Assembly: GCA_902773455.1 (NCBI GenBank)
Contig: CACYEW010000080.1
Span: 1 to 8,905, forward strand
Reading direction: 5' to 3'
DNA: 8,905 nt
Source: an uncultured Ruminococcus sp.
Lineage (GTDB): Bacteria > Bacillota > Clostridia > Oscillospirales > CAG-272
Shown here: positions 1 through 7,610 of the stretch, piece by piece
Layout of the letters: each line of letters opens with the position of its first letter
How positions within the stretch are numbered: the stretch's first letter is position 1
The notes under the pieces: model-generated
What the model saw: the letters and a program-made list of their open reading frames with translations, nothing else
Databases searched by the model: none
What the model was told of the DNA's origin: nothing
Position numbers and translations under genes: made by a program

Positions 1-27
1 CAGGCAGGACGTTTGCGCCGACGCGCG

Positions 28-1701
28 TCAGCCTTTGTAATTATATACGATCTTCGCTTTGTTCAGCGTTTCGTTTGAGCTGTTGATACTGATCTTCGCC
101 CAGTCGGCTTCGCTTCCCTCGTAATATACCGTTTCAAGCGCCGGACAGTTTACGAAAATATCGTTTTGAATAAATTTCAGCGACGAGGGAAAAACGACCG
201 ATTTCAGACTCGTGCAGTTCTTGAAAGCGTTGTATTCGATCTGCGTGACCTTCGGCGGGATCACGACCGTTTCAAGCGACGAACATTCGCCGAAGAAATG
301 ATACGGAATACCCGCCATATCCTTCGGGAGAACGATCTCTTTGAGCTCCGTACAGTGCGAGATCACGCTGACGCCGGGAGCGTCGACGCCGTCGGGGATC
401 ACAAGCTTTTTCAGACCCGTGCATCCGGCGAAGGCGTCGCCGAGCTTTGTCAGCGACTGCGGGAGCTTTATCTCTTCAAGCGACGTGCAGTTTTTGAAGG
501 TGTAGTTTCCGATCCTCTGCAGTTTTTCCGGCAAAGTCACGGTTTTCAGCGACTCGCAGTCTTCAAAGCAGCTTACGCCCGTATCGGTCACGCCTTCCGG
601 CAGTACGACGGCGGACAGCGAAACGCAGCCGCGGAACCATCCGAGCCCCATTTCCGTAAGTCCGGCGGGCAAACGCAGGCTTTGCAGTCCCTTACACGCA
701 TCGAAGGCGTACTGCCCTATCTCTGTCACGCTGTCGGGTATCTCAAGAGAAAGAAGCCCGTAGCAGTTGTTCATTGAATATTCCGCGATCGCAGTCACGC
801 TGTCCGGAATATTGAGTCTTTCAAGGTTTCTGACGTTTGAAAGAGAGGCGTTTGCTATGACCGTAACGCTGCCGTCGTCGGGCAGAACGCTGCCTCCGCA
901 GCCGGAGATCAGCGTTTTCGTCGCCGTTTCTATGATACAGCTGCAGTAGCTGTGATACCGTTCGTTGCCGGGCTCGACGTAAAGCCAGCGCAGACTGTCC
1001 GTCCAGAAGCGGAACGTCGGGTCAAGACTGCCGACGTTCTTTCCGATACGCACGAGCTCGAGGTTCGGCATATAGGCGAGCGCCCAGCTTTCGACCGTTT
1101 CCACGCTGTCCGGTATGGAGACGTATTTCACTTCGGTGTTCGAAAACGACTGGTAACGCACGCGCACGACCGGCTTGCCCTCGTAAACGTCGGGGATAAG
1201 CACGTCTTCTTCGGCGGCGTAACAGTTGTCTATCATATAAGCGTCGGGATTTTCTTTATCCGTCGACAGCTTGAAATCTCCGACGTTTGCCTTTTTCCCG
1301 CATCTCACGCATTCGTTATTATGACCGTCGTGACCGAGCGGCGGCAGCTCTTCCGTCTGCTTTTCGCCGCAGGATGCGCATACGCGCTCCCGCTCACCAG
1401 CGGTCAGGCAAGCCGGTTCGCTCAGAACGGTCCATTCTCCGAACGCGTGAACGTGAACGGGATCGCCGCTCTGTTCGCCGGACGACGTGCCGGGCGCTTC
1501 CGTTTCCGCGCCTTGCGAGCCGGTATCCGCCGCGGTCAGCTGATTTGTTGCGGCGGGATCGTTCGTTTTGCCGCATTTCGAGAGAACGAGCGCGAGTATT
1601 ATAACGAGGATAACGAACGCCGCGGCCGCTCCGATCACAACGGGCAATCCGCCGTTCTTTTTGTTATTGTTCTCACCGTTTGCTTTGTTTTTGTCCGTCA
1701 T
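28..1701 (-). CDS. Membrane-anchored BspA-type leucine-rich-repeat (LRR_5) surface protein
   Basis: A 557-residue protein. The short N-terminus (1-18, Lys/Asn-rich) is followed by one hydrophobic segment at about 19-40 (VVIGAAAAFVILVIILALVL), then a Thr/Glu/Gly/Ser-rich spacer to about 80, so the bulk is probably outside the cell (N-in signal anchor). Residues 83-134 carry a His/Cys-rich module (HAFGEW, then CASCG at 108-112 and CVRCG at 131-135) that may bind metal. From about 160 to 527 run about 14 LRR_5 repeats with the BspA signature (N/GC.SL..v.lP.svt.Ig..aF). Such proteins usually mediate adhesion or host/substrate contact; no enzyme motif is seen. The start was chosen because AGAGGAG (1712-1718) lies 10 bases upstream; a longer frame to 1788 would only read antisense-like residues inside malQ. 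Its ATG shares one base with the malQ stop (TGATG), so translation is probably coupled. The ligand is unknown. Confidence 0.9.
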   Translation of the reverse strand: MTDKNKANGENNNKKNGGLPVVIGAAAAFVILVIILALVLSKCGKTNDPAATNQLTAADTGSQGAETEAPGTSSGEQSGDPVHVHAFGEWTVLSEPACLTAGERERVCASCGEKQTEELPPLGHDGHNNECVRCGKKANVGDFKLSTDKENPDAYMIDNCYAAEEDVLIPDVYEGKPVVRVRYQSFSNTEVKYVSIPDSVETVESWALAYMPNLELVRIGKNVGSLDPTFRFWTDSLRWLYVEPGNERYHSYCSCIIETATKTLISGCGGSVLPDDGSVTVIANASLSNVRNLERLNIPDSVTAIAEYSMNNCYGLLSLEIPDSVTEIGQYAFDACKGLQSLRLPAGLTEMGLGWFRGCVSLSAVVLPEGVTDTGVSCFEDCESLKTVTLPEKLQRIGNYTFKNCTSLEEIKLPQSLTKLGDAFAGCTGLKKLVIPDGVDAPGVSVISHCTELKEIVLPKDMAGIPYHFFGECSSLETVVIPPKVTQIEYNAFKNCTSLKSVVFPSSLKFIQNDIFVNCPALETVYYEGSEADWAKISINSSNETLNKAKIVYNYKG

Positions 1702-3170
1702 CAGAAAAATACTCCTCTGTTGTTCTTTATATTGAGCATACGTACTTTTCCGGCGATCGCGGCGTAATCGACCGGGAGCATCCTCCACATCCAGTTACAG
1801 CCGACGGTGCCGGGGATATTCATACGGCATTCTTCACCGAGATTCAGCAGATCCTGCATCGGTACGACAGCCGTATCGGCTTCGGAGGAAAACGCCGCTT
1901 CGATCATACGGTCGACGGCGTCTTCGTCGCCGCTTATGCCGAGCGCTTTTTCAGCGCGCTCCCTGACTTCGGGCGCCGCGTTGTTCCACCAGCCGAGAGT
2001 AGTATTGTTGTCGTGCGTGCCGGTATAGATGAAGCAGTTTTTCGTATGCGTTTCGGGCAGAGGATCGGCAAGCTCGCCGTCGAACGCGAACTGCAAGACC
2101 TTCATTCCGGGATAACCGCAGTAGGAAAGCAGATCGCGTACCGTCTGATTTATCACGCCGAGATCCTCCGCAACGATCTTCAAGCCGGGAAGCTCGGCTT
2201 TTATTTTGTCGAAAAGCTTCTTTCCGGGCCCGGGTTCGTATTTGCCGTGAAGAGCGGTCGGCTCTTCGGCGGGGATCGCGTAATAGTTTGCAAAGCCGAT
2301 AAAGTGGTCTATACGAAGGATATCGAACATTTCGCCGAGGGCTCTCAATCTGCTGATCCACCACGAATATCCGGTCGCTTCGTGTTTATCCCACGCGTAC
2401 AGCGGATTGCCCCATCTCTGCCCGAGCTCGGAAAAGTAATCCGGCGGCACTCCGGCTATCCTTACGGGTCTGCATTCTTCGTCAAGCTCGAACAAACCGG
2501 GGTTCTGCCATACGTCCGCCGAATCCTCCGCGACGTAGATCGGCATATCGCCCATCAGCATAACGCCCTTCGCCTTTGCGTATTCGTGGAGCTTCGACCA
2601 CTGATCGAAGAATATATACTGCTCGTATACGTAAAAGTTTATTTCGTCCGCGAGTTCTTTTTTGTATTTTTCGATCGTTTCGGGATCTCTCAGACGCGCT
2701 TTCCGATCCGGCCATTCCATCCACGATATTTCGTCAAAACCCGCCTTGATCGCTCTGAACAAAGCGTAATCGCGTACGAAAGGATGAGTTTTCTCAAACT
2801 CCGCGATCTTTTCCGAAAGCTTTGCGTAAGATGATTCGAAAGAAAGCTTCATAAGCTCTCTATGCTGTTTTTTGACCGCTTCGAAATCGACGTTCTGCTC
2901 GATCTGAAGCGGCTTGTAAGCGCCTTTCGGTAAAAGTCCGTCCGCTTCGAGCAGCTCGAAATCGATAACGAGCTGATTGCCGGCAAAGGTCGAACAGCTC
3001 TGATACGGCGATTCCGCGTAGCCGGTCGGTCCGAGCGGAAGCATCTGCCAGATGCTCATGCCGGACTCCTTTATAAAATCAACGAATTCGTACGCCGCTT
3101 TTCCGAGCGTTCCGATACCGCCGTTCGACGGCAGGGAAGTGATGTGTAAAAGTACGCCGCTCTGTCTCAT
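1701..3170 (-). CDS. malQ: 4-alpha-glucanotransferase (amylomaltase), GH77
   Basis: Transfers alpha-1,4-glucan segments between maltooligosaccharides with release of glucose; a cytoplasmic enzyme of maltodextrin/starch/glycogen use. The 489-residue length matches short bacterial GH77 enzymes. Visible family motifs: HITSLPSNGGIGTLG (9-23), WQMLPLGPTGYAESPYQS (41-58), the nucleophile Asp288 in LRIDHFIGF (285-293), the acid/base Glu335 in IVAEDLGV, the transition-state Asp387 in YTGTHDNNT (382-390), and RMNIPGTVGCNW (449-460). The spacing of the three catalytic residues fits the family. One variation: RIDHF is followed by IGF where many homologues have RGF. The start at 3170 is set by GGAGG (3178-3182) seven bases upstream; an in-frame ATG at 3212 overlaps the promoter -10 region and is rejected. 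First gene of a leftward operon with the LRR surface protein. Confidence 0.97.
   Translation of the reverse strand: MRQSGVLLHITSLPSNGGIGTLGKAAYEFVDFIKESGMSIWQMLPLGPTGYAESPYQSCSTFAGNQLVIDFELLEADGLLPKGAYKPLQIEQNVDFEAVKKQHRELMKLSFESSYAKLSEKIAEFEKTHPFVRDYALFRAIKAGFDEISWMEWPDRKARLRDPETIEKYKKELADEINFYVYEQYIFFDQWSKLHEYAKAKGVMLMGDMPIYVAEDSADVWQNPGLFELDEECRPVRIAGVPPDYFSELGQRWGNPLYAWDKHEATGYSWWISRLRALGEMFDILRIDHFIGFANYYAIPAEEPTALHGKYEPGPGKKLFDKIKAELPGLKIVAEDLGVINQTVRDLLSYCGYPGMKVLQFAFDGELADPLPETHTKNCFIYTGTHDNNTTLGWWNNAAPEVRERAEKALGISGDEDAVDRMIEAAFSSEADTAVVPMQDLLNLGEECRMNIPGTVGCNWMWRMLPVDYAAIAGKVRMLNIKNNRGVFF
1712..1718 (-). promoter_or_regulatory. Ribosome binding site of the LRR protein gene
   Basis: AGAGGAG on the minus strand, 10 bases before the ATG at 1701, lies inside the last codons of malQ. 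It decides the start of the LRR gene and, with the TGATG junction, suggests reinitiation by ribosomes finishing malQ. Confidence 0.75.
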
Positions 3171-3202
3171 ATATTTGCCTCCGAATACTTGTTCTTTACC
3201 GT

Positions 3203-3231
3203 ATTTTATCATAAACGAACGAATAAATCAA
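3203..3231 (-). promoter_or_regulatory. Sigma-A promoter of the malQ-LRR operon
   Basis: Reading the minus strand, TTGATT (-35, 3226-3231) and TAAAAT (-10, 3203-3208) are separated by 17 bases. The predicted transcript starts near 3196, leaving a leader of about 26 bases that contains the malQ ribosome binding site. No operator palindrome is obvious. Confidence 0.65.
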
Positions 3232-3287
3232 CCGTTTTACGTCATTTTTTATAACTTTATATAGCAAAGAACGCTCTCTGCCGGCCG

Positions 3288-3310
3288 AACGGCGTCAGGC
3301 GCCGTTTTTT
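3288..3310 (+). terminator. Intrinsic terminator in the divergent intergenic region
   Basis: AACGGCG (3288-3294), loop TCAGG, CGCCGTT (3300-3306), with a T run from 3305 to 3310. The T tract follows the stem only in the plus direction. It sits upstream of the channel promoter and upstream of the divergent malQ promoter, so it ends neither visible operon; it may stop antisense transcription through malQ or a very short RNA. Confidence 0.6.
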
Positions 3311-3333
3311 GAAAAAAAGAATTCCGAAAAGAA

Positions 3334-3362
3334 TTGACATGGGCGAAACGGTATGGTACAAT
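3334..3362 (+). promoter_or_regulatory. Strong sigma-A promoter of the channel-GH43-CBM9 operon
   Basis: TTGACA (3334-3339), a 17-base spacer and TACAAT (3357-3362), the latter in a TATGGTACAAT context common in Clostridia. A transcript from about 3369 would have a leader of about 75 bases. I see no riboswitch fold in it; only short weak stems such as ACCG (3400-3403) with CGGT (3413-3416). Confidence 0.8.
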
Positions 3363-3442
3363 TAAAATGTAACCGACGAAAACGTACTGCGTATCATAGA
3401 CCGAAATAACGCCGGTTTTGCGGTGAAAGGAAGGCTGAGTCA

Positions 3443-5299
3443 GTGAAAAGATCAAAAAACAATAAAGCGAAGGGCTTCTCCCTCAAAGACAGATTCGGAT
3501 ACTGGTTTGACAACCGTATGGCAAAGGGATCGCTTACCCTTATAAAAATACTGATCGTCGTATCCGTCATTCTTGCGGTGATCATCGCAGGGGTGATCAT
3601 TCTGTGCGGCTTCAACGAGGAGGGCGAGGTCGCCTCGGTATTCTGGAACAGTATAGCCACGGTCATCAACGCATGGATGCCTTATTACGAGGAAGGCAGT
3701 ATCGGTTATCTGATCCTCATGTCGGTCACCGCGATCGCGGGCGTGCTGTTCACGAGCGTGCTGATCGGTATCATAACGAGCGCCATCGAAGAACGCATAG
3801 GCGATCTGAAAAGAGGCAATTCGCGCGTGCTCGAAACGGGGCATATCGTACTTCTCGGCTTCTATCCGGGCGAATATACGCTTCTTCGTCAGCTGATACT
3901 TGCAGCCGATGAAGATCCCGTATGTATTCTGGTCGCGGAGGATACCGAACGCGAGGAAATGGAGCAGGAGATAAGCGAAAATCTCGACGTGCCGAAAAAC
4001 GTGCGGATAGTCTGCCGCACCGTCGATATAACCGACCCCGCGTCGCTTGTAAAATGCTCTCTTGAAACGTCCGCTTCGGTGATCGTCAACCCTACCGACG
4101 ATATGAAAACGCTCAAAACGATCCTTGCGGTCAACGCGCTTCTTGAAGAAAAAGGCGCGAAAAACGTCAGAGTCAGCGCCATACTGTCAAACGACGGATT
4201 TCTTTTCCCCGCGACGCTTGCAAAGGATAACAATATCTCCACGTTCCATACGAAGGTCATAATAGCGAAGATGATCGCCCACTCCTGCACGCAGACGGGA
4301 CTTTCCGAGACTTTCCGCGAGGTGTTCGATTTCGACGGCTGCGAATTCTACTTCTGCGACGTACCGGGCACGGCGGGAGTCACGTTCGGCGAGCTTGCGG
4401 CGCGCCTTGACAGCGGAGTGCCGGCGGGCGTTTACCGCGACGGAAAAACGACGGTCAATCCGCCCTCTGATTTCGTTATAAAAGAAACGGACCGCATACT
4501 CGTTTTCACAAACGAAGACGATCCGGAGGATCTTACGTTAAAAGCCGGAGGCTCGGTGAAAGACGACGCGACAGAAACAAAGCTTCCGCCCGAAGAGCCT
4601 ACCGACACGCTCATATTCGGATATAACGAAACGCTGCCGGTCATAATGAACGAGCTTCCCGAAAACGTCACGAACGTGCGGCTTTCGGCTCCGAACCTCA
4701 CAAACGAACAAAGGGCGCGGATCGAACGCGTCGCCGAAAACAGAGAATACAAACTGACGTACGCCGACGCGGATCCGAAAAGCGAAGCGGAGATACGCGG
4801 CATCGCGTGCGAAGCGAGTCATATACTGATACTCAACGATTACGAAAAGGATCCCGACGAGGCGGATATGGAGGCGATTTTCCTGTTTCTGAACCTGCGC
4901 GAGATACGCAAAAACTCAAACCTCGGATACAATATCACGGTGGAACTGCAGAAGGAAAACGCCCATAAGCTCGTAAGCGGAGGCGAACACACCGATTTCA
5001 TCGTATCGTCAAGCATGTCGTCTCTGATACTGGCTCAGCTGGCGGAAAGCCCGGAGCTCATCGATATGTTCAGAGAGATCCTCTCGAACACCGGAAACGA
5101 GCTTTATCTGAAAAACGCCGCGGCGCTCGGAGCCGTTGGAACCTATACGGCGGCGCAGCTCAGGCATATGCTCGTCTGCCGCGGTTACGTGATGCTCGGA
5201 TATCTCGACGCGAAAAAGCAGAGCCGTTACAATCTGCCGCTTGACGAGACCGTGACGCTTACCGGGGAAGACTATTTGATCGTGTTGGGACGAAGCTGA
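3443..5299 (+). CDS. CASTOR/POLLUX-like ion channel with tandem RCK/TrkA-type domains
   Basis: A 618-residue membrane channel subunit. Visible order: basic N-terminus (1-32), TM1 about 33-56, a pore-loop region about 63-85, TM2 about 86-113, then two regulatory modules. The first runs about 131-360 (HIVLLGFYPGEYTLLRQL, a Rossmann-like start; a C-lobe around 312-358), the second about 386-618 (DTLIFGYNETLPVIMNEL; C-lobe from about 561). The TM2-to-RCK junction (ITSAIEERIGDLKRGNSRVL) and FREVFDFDGCEFYF (291-304) match the plant CASTOR/POLLUX (SYM8) family and its bacterial relatives, which conduct cations under control of the RCK ring. The pore loop reads TVINAWMPYYEEGS rather than a TVGYG filter, so the ion selectivity cannot be inferred. 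The start is GTG, with AAAGGAAGG (3426-3434) eight bases upstream. It is first in an operon; the next gene begins 19 bases after its stop. A general TrkA-domain potassium channel is the alternative label. Confidence 0.85.
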   Translation: MKRSKNNKAKGFSLKDRFGYWFDNRMAKGSLTLIKILIVVSVILAVIIAGVIILCGFNEEGEVASVFWNSIATVINAWMPYYEEGSIGYLILMSVTAIAGVLFTSVLIGIITSAIEERIGDLKRGNSRVLETGHIVLLGFYPGEYTLLRQLILAADEDPVCILVAEDTEREEMEQEISENLDVPKNVRIVCRTVDITDPASLVKCSLETSASVIVNPTDDMKTLKTILAVNALLEEKGAKNVRVSAILSNDGFLFPATLAKDNNISTFHTKVIIAKMIAHSCTQTGLSETFREVFDFDGCEFYFCDVPGTAGVTFGELAARLDSGVPAGVYRDGKTTVNPPSDFVIKETDRILVFTNEDDPEDLTLKAGGSVKDDATETKLPPEEPTDTLIFGYNETLPVIMNELPENVTNVRLSAPNLTNEQRARIERVAENREYKLTYADADPKSEAEIRGIACEASHILILNDYEKDPDEADMEAIFLFLNLREIRKNSNLGYNITVELQKENAHKLVSGGEHTDFIVSSSMSSLILAQLAESPELIDMFREILSNTGNELYLKNAAALGAVGTYTAAQLRHMLVCRGYVMLGYLDAKKQSRYNLPLDETVTLTGEDYLIVLGRS

Positions 5300-5318
5300 A
5301 AGCGGAGGGAAAAAGAGC

Positions 5319-6566
5319 ATGAATCCTTTACTTGAAAGAGATTTCTTTATGGCGGACGCCGAGGCTCACGTCATGCCGGACGGCAGACTTTATATCGTCG
5401 GCTCCACCGATATTTCGGGCTCGCGCGATTACTGCAGTCACGTATATCACATCTGGTCGACAGATGATCCGCTGCTCCGCGGCTGGGTCGATCACGGAGT
5501 CGTTTTTGAAAACAGCGCGGAGCGCCCGTCCGTTCCCGGATCGCCCGGAACGCGGCTTTACGCGCCGGATATGGCGTATAAAAACGGCAGATATTATCTG
5601 TATATCTGCGGCTCCGACAACTTTGAGGCGGTTGCTTCGTCCGATTCCGTTTCCGGCCCTTACGGCGACGTTCATATGATAAAAGGAGCGGACGGCGACG
5701 GTATCGATCCCACGGTCTTCGTTGACGACGACGGGCAGGCGTATTATCTCTGGGGTCAGTTCAGCCTGAGAGGCGCGAAGCTTGCCGACAATATGTACGA
5801 GCTTGAAGGCGAAATAAAGAACGGGATCCTTACCGAACAGCGGCACGGCTTTCACGAGGGCGCGTCGATGCGCAAAATAAACGGCAGATATTATATATTC
5901 TATACCGACGTATCGCGCGGAAAGGCGACCTGCATATCCTACGCGACGTCGGATCATCCGCTCGGACCGTACGAGAAGGGCGGCGTGGTCGTAGACAATA
6001 CGTACTGCGATCCGGGAACGTGGAACGATCACGGCTCAGTACAGTATTTCGGCGGCAGATGGTTCGTATTCTATCACAGATCGAGTCAGGGGCGCGATAC
6101 CTGCAGACGCGTATGCGCGGAGCCTCTTGACGTTATGCCCGACGGGAGCATCAAGGAAGCGGTCATGACGTCGTCCGGCGCGGATCTTCCGGTCGACGCG
6201 CATACCGATACCGACGCTTCGGTCGCGTGCAGAGTCACGGGAAGCACGTATATAACCCCTGATCCCGAAAATCCCGGCGCGGAGATCCTCACGAAATGCG
6301 GAGGCGGAAGCTGGGCGGAAGCCTGGGCGGAATACCGCCCCGTCGATTTCGGCGCCGGAGCGAAACGGTTCTTCGCGACCGCTTCCGGCAAGGGAAGAAT
6401 AACCGTAATGACCGAAAAAGACGGCAGGATAGGATCCGTCGAAATAAACGGAGAGCACAGATATGAAGTAAATACCGGGCTTTCCGCGTCGCCTTCGGGC
6501 GTGCAGTCGCTGTGGCTGCTTTTTGACCGCGGACTGACGGATCTGATCTCGTTCAGATTTGAATAA
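5319..6566 (+). CDS. GH43 family glycoside hydrolase (beta-xylosidase / alpha-L-arabinofuranosidase type)
   Basis: A 415-residue protein without signal peptide, so probably cytoplasmic and acting on imported oligosaccharides. The five-bladed propeller region is about 1-285. The three GH43 acidic residues can be placed: general base Asp13 in ADAEAHVMPDGRLYIVGS, pKa modulator Asp130 in GIDPTVFVDDDG, and general acid Glu180 in FHEGASMRKINGRYYIFYTD. YAPDMAYKNGRYYLYICGS (81-99) and WNDHGSVQYFGGRWFVFYHR (235-254) are further blade signatures. Residues about 300-415 (YRPVDFGAGAKRFFATAS, SLWLLFDRG, ISFRFE) resemble a CBM6-like beta-sandwich. The inversion mechanism is that of the family; the sugar (xylose or arabinose) cannot be settled from sequence alone. 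The start has GGAGG (5304-5308) ten bases upstream, and the N-terminal NPLL is the usual family opening. It lies 19 bases after the channel gene and 23 before the CBM9-like gene, in one operon. Confidence 0.93.
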   Translation: MNPLLERDFFMADAEAHVMPDGRLYIVGSTDISGSRDYCSHVYHIWSTDDPLLRGWVDHGVVFENSAERPSVPGSPGTRLYAPDMAYKNGRYYLYICGSDNFEAVASSDSVSGPYGDVHMIKGADGDGIDPTVFVDDDGQAYYLWGQFSLRGAKLADNMYELEGEIKNGILTEQRHGFHEGASMRKINGRYYIFYTDVSRGKATCISYATSDHPLGPYEKGGVVVDNTYCDPGTWNDHGSVQYFGGRWFVFYHRSSQGRDTCRRVCAEPLDVMPDGSIKEAVMTSSGADLPVDAHTDTDASVACRVTGSTYITPDPENPGAEILTKCGGGSWAEAWAEYRPVDFGAGAKRFFATASGKGRITVMTEKDGRIGSVEINGEHRYEVNTGLSASPSGVQSLWLLFDRGLTDLISFRFE

Positions 6567-6589
6567 AACCGTGAAAACAGAGAGGTAAT

Positions 6590-7567
6590 ATGAAAAGATT
6601 TTTTGCTGTAATAATGATATCGGCGATCCTGCTGACCTTGCACGCGGCGGCGCAATCGTCGGAATACGAACTTAAAAAGGCGCCCGATAACGTCGTTATC
6701 GACGGAGTTTTGTCAGAAGCCGAATGGGACGGCGCGGCGAAGATATCGCTTACGAAAGAAAATACCGGTATGTGGGCGGATTTTTACGATGAAGAAAGCC
6801 GCCTGCCGCTTTACGCATACTTTTATTACGGAGAGCAGGGGATATACGTCGGCGCGGATATTTACGATAACGACGTCGATACCGAAAATATGCACGACTG
6901 CTTTGAGGTCGCGTTCAATCCCGGCGGTCTGATACCGGACGGCGATAAGCTCGAAGGGCTTTTCTTCACGTTCTGGCTCGACGGCGACGAAATACTGATG
7001 AAACGCCATAACCGGTTTGACGGCGACGAGGGCGGCTCGTTTGAGGACGGCGCCGTCTGCAGGTATAAAACGACCGGTCACGGCTATACCGTCGAGGCGC
7101 TGATAAAATGGGAATGGCTGACGATGAAGGACCGTCCCGTGCTCAAAACCTCGACCGGAAAATACAAAACCGGAGTTCTGAATAAATTCGACTTTTCAGC
7201 CGAAGGGGCGTTCACATACGCCATAGTCTGCTATCTCAACGGCAACGGAGCCGACAAAAATCAGTACAGATGCGTTTACAGGACCGTCACCGACCCCGCT
7301 CTTGCAGGCAATTTTTCAACGGCGACGTACGATATAAAATTCACTTTCGCAAAAGAAGAAGAGACGGTGCAGACCGAGGCTCCCGCCGAAACGGAGCCGA
7401 AAGTCACGGAAAAGCTGACCGAAGCTCATTCGACCGCGGCGGAAACGGAAGCACAGCCGCAGAAAGAGAAGAGCGCGCCGGTGCTTCTGATCGTGCTGAT
7501 GACAGCCGCCGTGGTGATCGCCGTGTCGGCAGCTCTTATCGCCGCGCTGAAAAACCGTAAGAAATGA
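6590..7567 (+). CDS. Exported CBM9/DOMON-like protein with C-terminal membrane anchor
   Basis: A 325-residue surface protein. The N-terminal signal peptide (about 1-21, MKRFFAVIMISAILLTLHAA, likely cut near AAA-QSS) leads into a beta-sandwich of about 28-255 with the CBM9/DOMON-like pattern: VVIDGVLSEAEWDGAAKI (35-52), an aromatic strand LYAYFYYGEQGIYVGADIYD (74-93), DCFEVAFNPGG (103-113), and GHGYTVEALIKWEWL (163-177). A low-complexity Thr/Glu/Ala/Pro spacer (about 256-295) follows, then a hydrophobic helix (about 297-320) and a basic KNRKK tail. The layout is signal, domain, stalk, membrane anchor, with no LPXTG motif. Family members bind carbohydrate or, in DOMON relatives, haem or sugar; the ligand here is inferred to be polysaccharide from the neighbouring GH43. 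The ribosome site AGAGAGG (6579-6585) lies four bases before the ATG. Last gene of the operon; no terminator follows it. Confidence 0.8.
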   Translation: MKRFFAVIMISAILLTLHAAAQSSEYELKKAPDNVVIDGVLSEAEWDGAAKISLTKENTGMWADFYDEESRLPLYAYFYYGEQGIYVGADIYDNDVDTENMHDCFEVAFNPGGLIPDGDKLEGLFFTFWLDGDEILMKRHNRFDGDEGGSFEDGAVCRYKTTGHGYTVEALIKWEWLTMKDRPVLKTSTGKYKTGVLNKFDFSAEGAFTYAIVCYLNGNGADKNQYRCVYRTVTDPALAGNFSTATYDIKFTFAKEEETVQTEAPAETEPKVTEKLTEAHSTAAETEAQPQKEKSAPVLLIVLMTAAVVIAVSAALIAALKNRKK

Positions 7568-7574
7568 AAAAAAA

Positions 7575-7600
7575 CGTATTGCAAACGCAAAAGCAATATG
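7575..7600. promoter_or_regulatory. Inverted repeat spanning the -35 element and spacer (candidate operator)
   Basis: CGTATTGC (7575-7582) and GCAATATG (7593-7600) form an inverted repeat with one G-T pair and a 10-base centre. It covers the -35 and reaches the extended -10 TG, a position where a bound dimer would block polymerase. No regulator gene is in the window. Confidence 0.35.
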
Positions 7601-7607
7601 TTATAAT
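7579..7607 (+). promoter_or_regulatory. Extended -10 promoter of the unknown gene at 7678
   Basis: TTGCAA (7579-7584), 17 bases, then TATAAT (7602-7607) preceded by TG at 7599-7600, giving a TGTTATAAT extended -10. Both elements are near consensus, so strong transcription is expected from about 7614. It begins 11 bases after the stop of the CBM9-like gene, so read-through from the upstream operon is also likely. Confidence 0.8.
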
Positions 7608-7610
7608 AAT

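Noticed and set aside
1..27. GACGCGCGTC palindrome just after the LRR stop as a terminator
   Set aside because: The palindrome is ten bases with no loop and no T run follows within the window; the true operon end is probably beyond position 1.
952..1767. Plus-strand open frame of 271 codons opposite the LRR gene
   Set aside because: Antisense to regular LRR_5 repeats; composition and lack of a start signal mark it as a by-product.
1680..2834. Long plus-strand open frame of 384 codons opposite malQ
   Set aside because: It is antisense to a clear GH77 gene with all catalytic motifs, has no ribosome site, and its residues (many Arg, Phe, Val) have the pattern produced by reading the complementary strand of a biased coding gene.
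3369..3442. A c-di-AMP or similar riboswitch before the channel gene
   Set aside because: The leader is only about 75 bases and lacks the conserved motifs and multi-helix layout of such riboswitches; only weak 4-base stems are seen.
5328..6032. Minus-strand open frame of 234 codons opposite GH43
   Set aside because: The plus strand encodes the GH43 motifs; the minus frame has no ribosome site and no recognisable domain.
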